From Oscillospiraceae bacterium (GTDB lineage: Bacteria; Bacillota; Clostridia; Oscillospirales; Ruminococcaceae), in contig JAHHTS010000006.1 in assembly GCA_020024475.1 (NCBI GenBank), positions 1-55,857 of the forward strand: a stretch of DNA of 55,857 bases, given 5' to 3'. Both the position numbers and the translations under genes were made by a program. The notes below the pieces were generated by a model. That model was given only the letters and a program-made list of their open reading frames with translations. It had not been told where the DNA came from and did not search any database. Position 1 is the first letter of the stretch; the number at the start of each line of letters is the position of its first letter. Of the stretch, positions 53,191-55,857 are shown in pieces.

Positions 53191-54390
53191 CTATTTGTTT
53201 TTTTCTAACATTTTTGTATATGTTGTATCCATAAGTGTTGCACCTAAAGGGGCAGTTATAAGTATAGCAATGACAGAAATAGACAAAACTAAATTACCAC
53301 ATGGTAATCCTAATGAAAGCGGTACAGATCCAATAGCCGCTTGTACCGTAGCTTTAGGCATATAAGAGAACATGCAGAAAACTCTTTCTTTTGTGTTTAG
53401 ATTTGTGCCAATAGTGCAAATCCATACAGCTACACAACGGAAAATTAGCGCTATAAAAATAAGTAAAATAGCTATAAGACCCGTACTTGTGGCATATCTA
53501 ATATCAACAGCAGCACCTACTAGTACAAATAAAATAATTTCTGCAGCTAACCATAGTTTGCCAAATTTAGCGGAAAGTCTGGAGGTAACTAGTTTCGGAC
53601 TTTTTACTGCTATAGCACAAGACATACTCATTATTGAAAGAAGTCCTGAAAAAGCGACTTTCTCATTCAGAATATCTTCTAATGTTAGAAGTAGAAATGA
53701 GACCCCCAATATTATTATAACTTTTATACTGTTTCTTATGGTATGATTGTTATTATGTTTAAATTCAAAGAATTTATATATTGCAATGCCTACCAGAGAA
53801 CCACCAATAATACCTGTTATTATTGAAATAGGAATATCAAAAAGGCCTGATGTGTTTAGTTTCCCATTTTCAGAAATTCCGAGAAATGTTGTAAACAATA
53901 CAATTACAAAAATATCATCAAGAGAAGAGGCAGCCAAAATCATTTGAGGAATAGATTTTTCTGTTCCGTAATTCTTTTCTATAAGGTTTATCATTCTAGG
54001 AACTACAACAGCGGGAGAAACTGCAGCCAATACAGCACCAATAATAGCAGCATCGGATAGACTTATTTGGAAAAAGAGAGGTGCAAAAATCAAGTATGCT
54101 AGAATTTCCAAACTTGCTGGTAAAAAAGATAGTAGAATTGAGGGTCGTCCAACTTGTTTCAAGTCGTTCAAGTTTAATGATAGTCCGGCTTTTATAAGAA
54201 TTATAACAAGTGCAAGCTTTCTTAAATCTGGAGAAATAGAAAGTATGGAGCTATCAAGAATATTTAATACGAAAGGGCCTAAAATGATACCAGTAAAAAT
54301 CATACCAACAATTCTAGGCAGATGTATTTTTTCGCATATTGCTGCACAAATAAGTCCAAATAAAAAAATAAATGCGAGTGATGTTAACAT
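53191..54390 (-). CDS. CPA-type cation/proton antiporter
   Basis: 399 residues with about 12-13 hydrophobic segments across the whole length. Helix 5-like VLAAVSPAVVVPR (~120-132) and the double-Asp SLDDIF (~155-160) fit the CPA2 group (KefB/NhaA-related), in which the two acidic residues exchange cation for H+. ATG at 54390 has AGGAGG four bases upstream; 18 codons further up overlap the leader. A fluoride riboswitch directly precedes it, so this is most likely a fluoride-stress antiporter, a class known to be under such riboswitches. The transported ion is inferred, not visible. Confidence 0.85.
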   Translation of the reverse strand: MLTSLAFIFLFGLICAAICEKIHLPRIVGMIFTGIILGPFVLNILDSSILSISPDLRKLALVIILIKAGLSLNLNDLKQVGRPSILLSFLPASLEILAYLIFAPLFFQISLSDAAIIGAVLAAVSPAVVVPRMINLIEKNYGTEKSIPQMILAASSLDDIFVIVLFTTFLGISENGKLNTSGLFDIPISIITGIIGGSLVGIAIYKFFEFKHNNNHTIRNSIKVIIILGVSFLLLTLEDILNEKVAFSGLLSIMSMSCAIAVKSPKLVTSRLSAKFGKLWLAAEIILFVLVGAAVDIRYATSTGLIAILLIFIALIFRCVAVWICTIGTNLNTKERVFCMFSYMPKATVQAAIGSVPLSLGLPCGNLVLSISVIAILITAPLGATLMDTTYTKMLEKNK

Positions 54391-54411
54391 AAAACCTCCT
54401 AAAATAAAAAT

Positions 54412-54495
54412 GCTGATAACTTCCGTGTATAACACAGAAGTCATCAGCTTAATAGCGGTTCAGGTATAATACCAAGGGAGACATTCATTCCCAAT
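54412..54495 (-). promoter_or_regulatory. Fluoride (crcB-type) riboswitch with terminator
   Basis: Minus strand, from about 54495. P1 GGGAATGAATG...CTCCC, an inserted GGTAT/ATACC hairpin, then TGAACCGCTATTAAGC and the conserved GCTGATGACTTCTG. GAA and GTC of the first loop pair with GAC-TTC of the last segment (the pseudoknot), as in known crcB aptamers. The aptamer 3' strand GCTGATGACTTCTGTG (54433-54448) is also one arm of a 16-bp terminator closed by CACGGAAGTTATCAGC (54412-54427) and followed by ATTTTTATTTT. Fluoride binding should favour the aptamer, break the terminator and allow antiporter expression. Confidence 0.85.
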
Positions 54496-54501
54496 AAAAT
54501 T

Positions 54502-54530
54502 ATTTTATAATTTTTATCAATAAAAGTCAA
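54502..54530 (-). promoter_or_regulatory. Promoter for the fluoride riboswitch/antiporter transcript
   Basis: Minus strand: TTGACT (54525-54530), 17-base spacer, TAAAAT (54502-54507). Transcription would start near 54495, at the first base of the aptamer. Same boxes as the glgB promoter. Confidence 0.6.
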
Positions 54531-54535
54531 TAAAA

Positions 54536-55150
54536 TTATATAATCAATTTGTGATTTTTTCCATTTATTATAATGCCTTGACCATCCTCTAAACAAATTA
54601 CATTATTTCCACTTTTCTTTTCATAAGTTTTTACCCTTTTTTCAAAGGCATCAATAGTATTTGTATACCTAGTTTTGTGTGGAAGATGTTCTATATTATT
54701 TGTTAGATTTAAGGCTGTTAAATCTTTTAATTTTACTCTTTTATTCATTCGGGGGATAAGTTCTTTTATAAGTATTAGATCTTTTTGCATTATAAGGCTT
54801 CCGGCTGAAACTCCAACAATTATTTTTTCATTAGCAGCTTTTTTTAAAATTTCTTCTGAATGAGTCTCCTTAATTTTTTGCATAAGATAAAAAACATTTC
54901 CACCACAAATATATATAACATCATATTCTAAAAGTTTTTCATTTGAATCAATTCCAAAATAAAAATAGTCACAAGTTAAACTATACGTGGATAGTTCACT
55001 TTTGGTTTCAGATAGCCATAAATCTATATTTTTATCTTTTTCCATTGCAGTTGGAACAATACAACATTTGTCTGCTTTATCTTTTATAGCTGTTTTAAAT
55101 TCGTTTATAAGATTTAGACTTGTAAGACCATTTGATGTAAGAAAAATCAT
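54536..55150 (-). CDS. S51 peptidase / class I glutamine amidotransferase-like protein
   Basis: 204 residues; family includes dipeptidase E and cyanophycinase. The nucleophile elbow GVSAGSLIM near residue 117 contains the catalytic Ser, and YICGGN (~79) and HLPHKTRY (~155, catalytic His region) fit S51. No signal peptide, so cytoplasmic. ATG at 55150 with GGGAG eight bases upstream. It ends 6 bases before the -35 of the antiporter promoter and is transcribed separately. Substrate unknown. Confidence 0.82.
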   Translation of the reverse strand: MIFLTSNGLTSLNLINEFKTAIKDKADKCCIVPTAMEKDKNIDLWLSETKSELSTYSLTCDYFYFGIDSNEKLLEYDVIYICGGNVFYLMQKIKETHSEEILKKAANEKIIVGVSAGSLIMQKDLILIKELIPRMNKRVKLKDLTALNLTNNIEHLPHKTRYTNTIDAFEKRVKTYEKKSGNNVICLEDGQGIIINGKNHKLII

Positions 55151-55303
55151 ATTAAACTCCCAAAAGTTATAAGATACTTATTAAGTATTGTGTTTTTTAT
55201 TATCATATTTTAATTTTATCATTTAACAATTAATGTTACAACATCTATTTACAATGGATAAAATAAATGGTAGAATTTCTTTAAAGAAAAAGAGGTAGAA
55301 TAT

Positions 55304-55765
55304 ATGAATTTTGAAGAACAAAAGAAGGATTTTTTTGACCGTTTGGGCGAAAGCTGTTATATGGTTTTAGCTACATCTTATAAAGATTATCCAATGGCTA
55401 GCACCATGACATGCCTTGTTTTTGATGGTAAAATTTGGATGCAAACCGATAAAAAGTTTCCTAAATACGAGCAGATCGTTAAAAACAATCAAGTTGCTCT
55501 TTGTAAGCACGCAACTCAAATTGAAGGCACTGCAGAGTTTTGCGGACATCCACTAGATAAAGGAAATGAAAAGTTTGTAGAGCTTATTAAGAAGTATTAT
55601 CCCGAAACATATAAAATGTATTCCAATATAAATAGCGAAGTAGTAATTAAGGTTACACCTAAAAAAGCTATTGATTGGCGGTATGAAAAAGGAGATAATA
55701 AAATTTTTAATTTCGATTTCGAAAATGAAAAATTAGATGTTCAAATTTATAATAACGGTAAATAA
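55304..55765 (+). CDS. Pyridoxamine-5'-phosphate-oxidase-like FMN-binding split-barrel protein
   Basis: 153 residues of the split-barrel flavin fold (Pfam pyridox_oxidase-like). MVLATSYKDYPMASTM (residues ~20-35) and WMQTDKKFPKYEQIVKN (~45-60) match the FMN-binding part seen in general-stress and uncharacterised clostridial members. It is not necessarily a real PNPOx. ATG at 55304 after AGAGGTAGAATAT. Divergent from the S51 gene with 153 bases between starts. Confidence 0.8.
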   Translation: MNFEEQKKDFFDRLGESCYMVLATSYKDYPMASTMTCLVFDGKIWMQTDKKFPKYEQIVKNNQVALCKHATQIEGTAEFCGHPLDKGNEKFVELIKKYYPETYKMYSNINSEVVIKVTPKKAIDWRYEKGDNKIFNFDFENEKLDVQIYNNGK

Positions 55766-55766
55766 A

Positions 55767-55804
55767 AATAAAACTCCTTCCTAGTGAAGGGGCTTTATTT
55801 TTAT
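55767..55804 (+). terminator. Terminator at the right end of the window
   Basis: AAAATAAA-ACTCCTTC pairs imperfectly with GAAGGGGCTTTATTTT (about 55767-55800), then TTATCA. Confidence 0.65.
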
Positions 55805-55857
55805 CACTTATTTTTCACTTTTATGTTAGTAATCTGTTAATTGTTATATGATAATAT

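Noticed and set aside
53372..53746. A 124-codon plus-strand frame opposite the antiporter gene
   Set aside because: Antisense of a conserved membrane gene; no start signals.
1..55857. CRISPR arrays, rRNA, tRNA, insertion sequences, attachment sites or a replication origin
   Set aside because: No spaced direct repeats, no recognisable tRNA or rRNA, no transposase or inverted-repeat ends, no DnaA-box cluster or att-like duplication was seen by eye.

Overview
The window reads as a piece of chromosome from a low-GC, Gram-positive anaerobe of the class Clostridia, possibly a spore former. The evidence is AT-rich DNA throughout, AGGAGG-type ribosome binding sites, an mreBCD-PBP2-minD-mgsA neighbourhood, adjacent hisS-aspS, a BofC-like protein, a C69 dipeptidase and ECF-type vitamin transporters. 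I see no rRNA, tRNA, CRISPR array, insertion sequence or prophage. It is mostly ordinary housekeeping DNA cut into short operons by strong intrinsic terminators, with several accessory islands.

Layout. 1-5.9 kb: cell shape and wall elongation (mreB, mreC, mreD, PBP2), then minD and methylglyoxal synthase. 6-9.2 kb: hisS-aspS. 9.4-11.5 kb: a lone branching enzyme of the eukaryote-like GH13_8 type. 11.5-15.2 kb (minus): queT, degV, trmL, a pyridoxal/pyridoxamine kinase and an ECF substrate-binding component. 15.3-24 kb: SGNH hydrolase, xpt, polysaccharide deacetylase, homoserine dehydrogenase, a three-repeat peptidoglycan-binding protein, pyruvate kinase, phosphopentomutase and a HAD phosphatase. 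24-28 kb (minus): an XRE regulator with membrane domain, and an operon ydcF-like/amidohydrolase/GNAT/udk. 28.2-31.9 kb: a MacB-type ABC system with a large surface protein between ATPase and permease. 32-35.1 kb: sirtuin, monofunctional glycosyltransferase, RF3. 35.1-36.3 kb: a gene-poor stretch with a long palindrome and a decayed gene. 36.3-41.3 kb: C69 dipeptidase, an orphan glutamate-synthase-like FMN protein and an ABC-F ATPase. 41.4-44.7 kb: a strong promoter with no obvious gene, then a BlaI repressor and an M56 protease fused to a lipoprotein-like sensor. 44.8-49.3 kb (minus): an orphan FkbH/ACP/MaoC/SDR/GNAT cluster. 49.5-52.1 kb: BofC-like protein and a class A PBP whose frame has no ATG, GTG or TTG start. 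52.2-55.8 kb: RluA-type pseudouridine synthase, a cation/proton antiporter under a fluoride riboswitch, an S51 peptidase and an FMN split-barrel protein.

How the genes fit together. Wall synthesis recurs: MreBCD and PBP2 for elongation, two GT51 enzymes (one monofunctional, one bifunctional), a polysaccharide deacetylase, and a BlaI/M56 pair that could sense the envelope. Pyridoxal kinase beside an ECF S component suggests B6 uptake and salvage. Xpt, Udk, DeoB and the deaminase-like amidohydrolase make a nucleoside and base salvage theme.

The parts most worth a second look are the FkbH-ACP-MaoC-SDR-GNAT cluster (a self-contained small acyl-ACP pathway with no partner synthase in view), the M56 protease joined at an apparent lipobox to a Cys/His-motif sensor, the class A PBP that seems to start at ATC, the fluoride-riboswitch antiporter, the ABC-F protein whose changed motifs fall on one of its two composite ATP sites, and the promoter-to-terminator unit at about 41.4-41.95 kb. 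All functions are read from sequence motifs and memory of the families; no database search was run.
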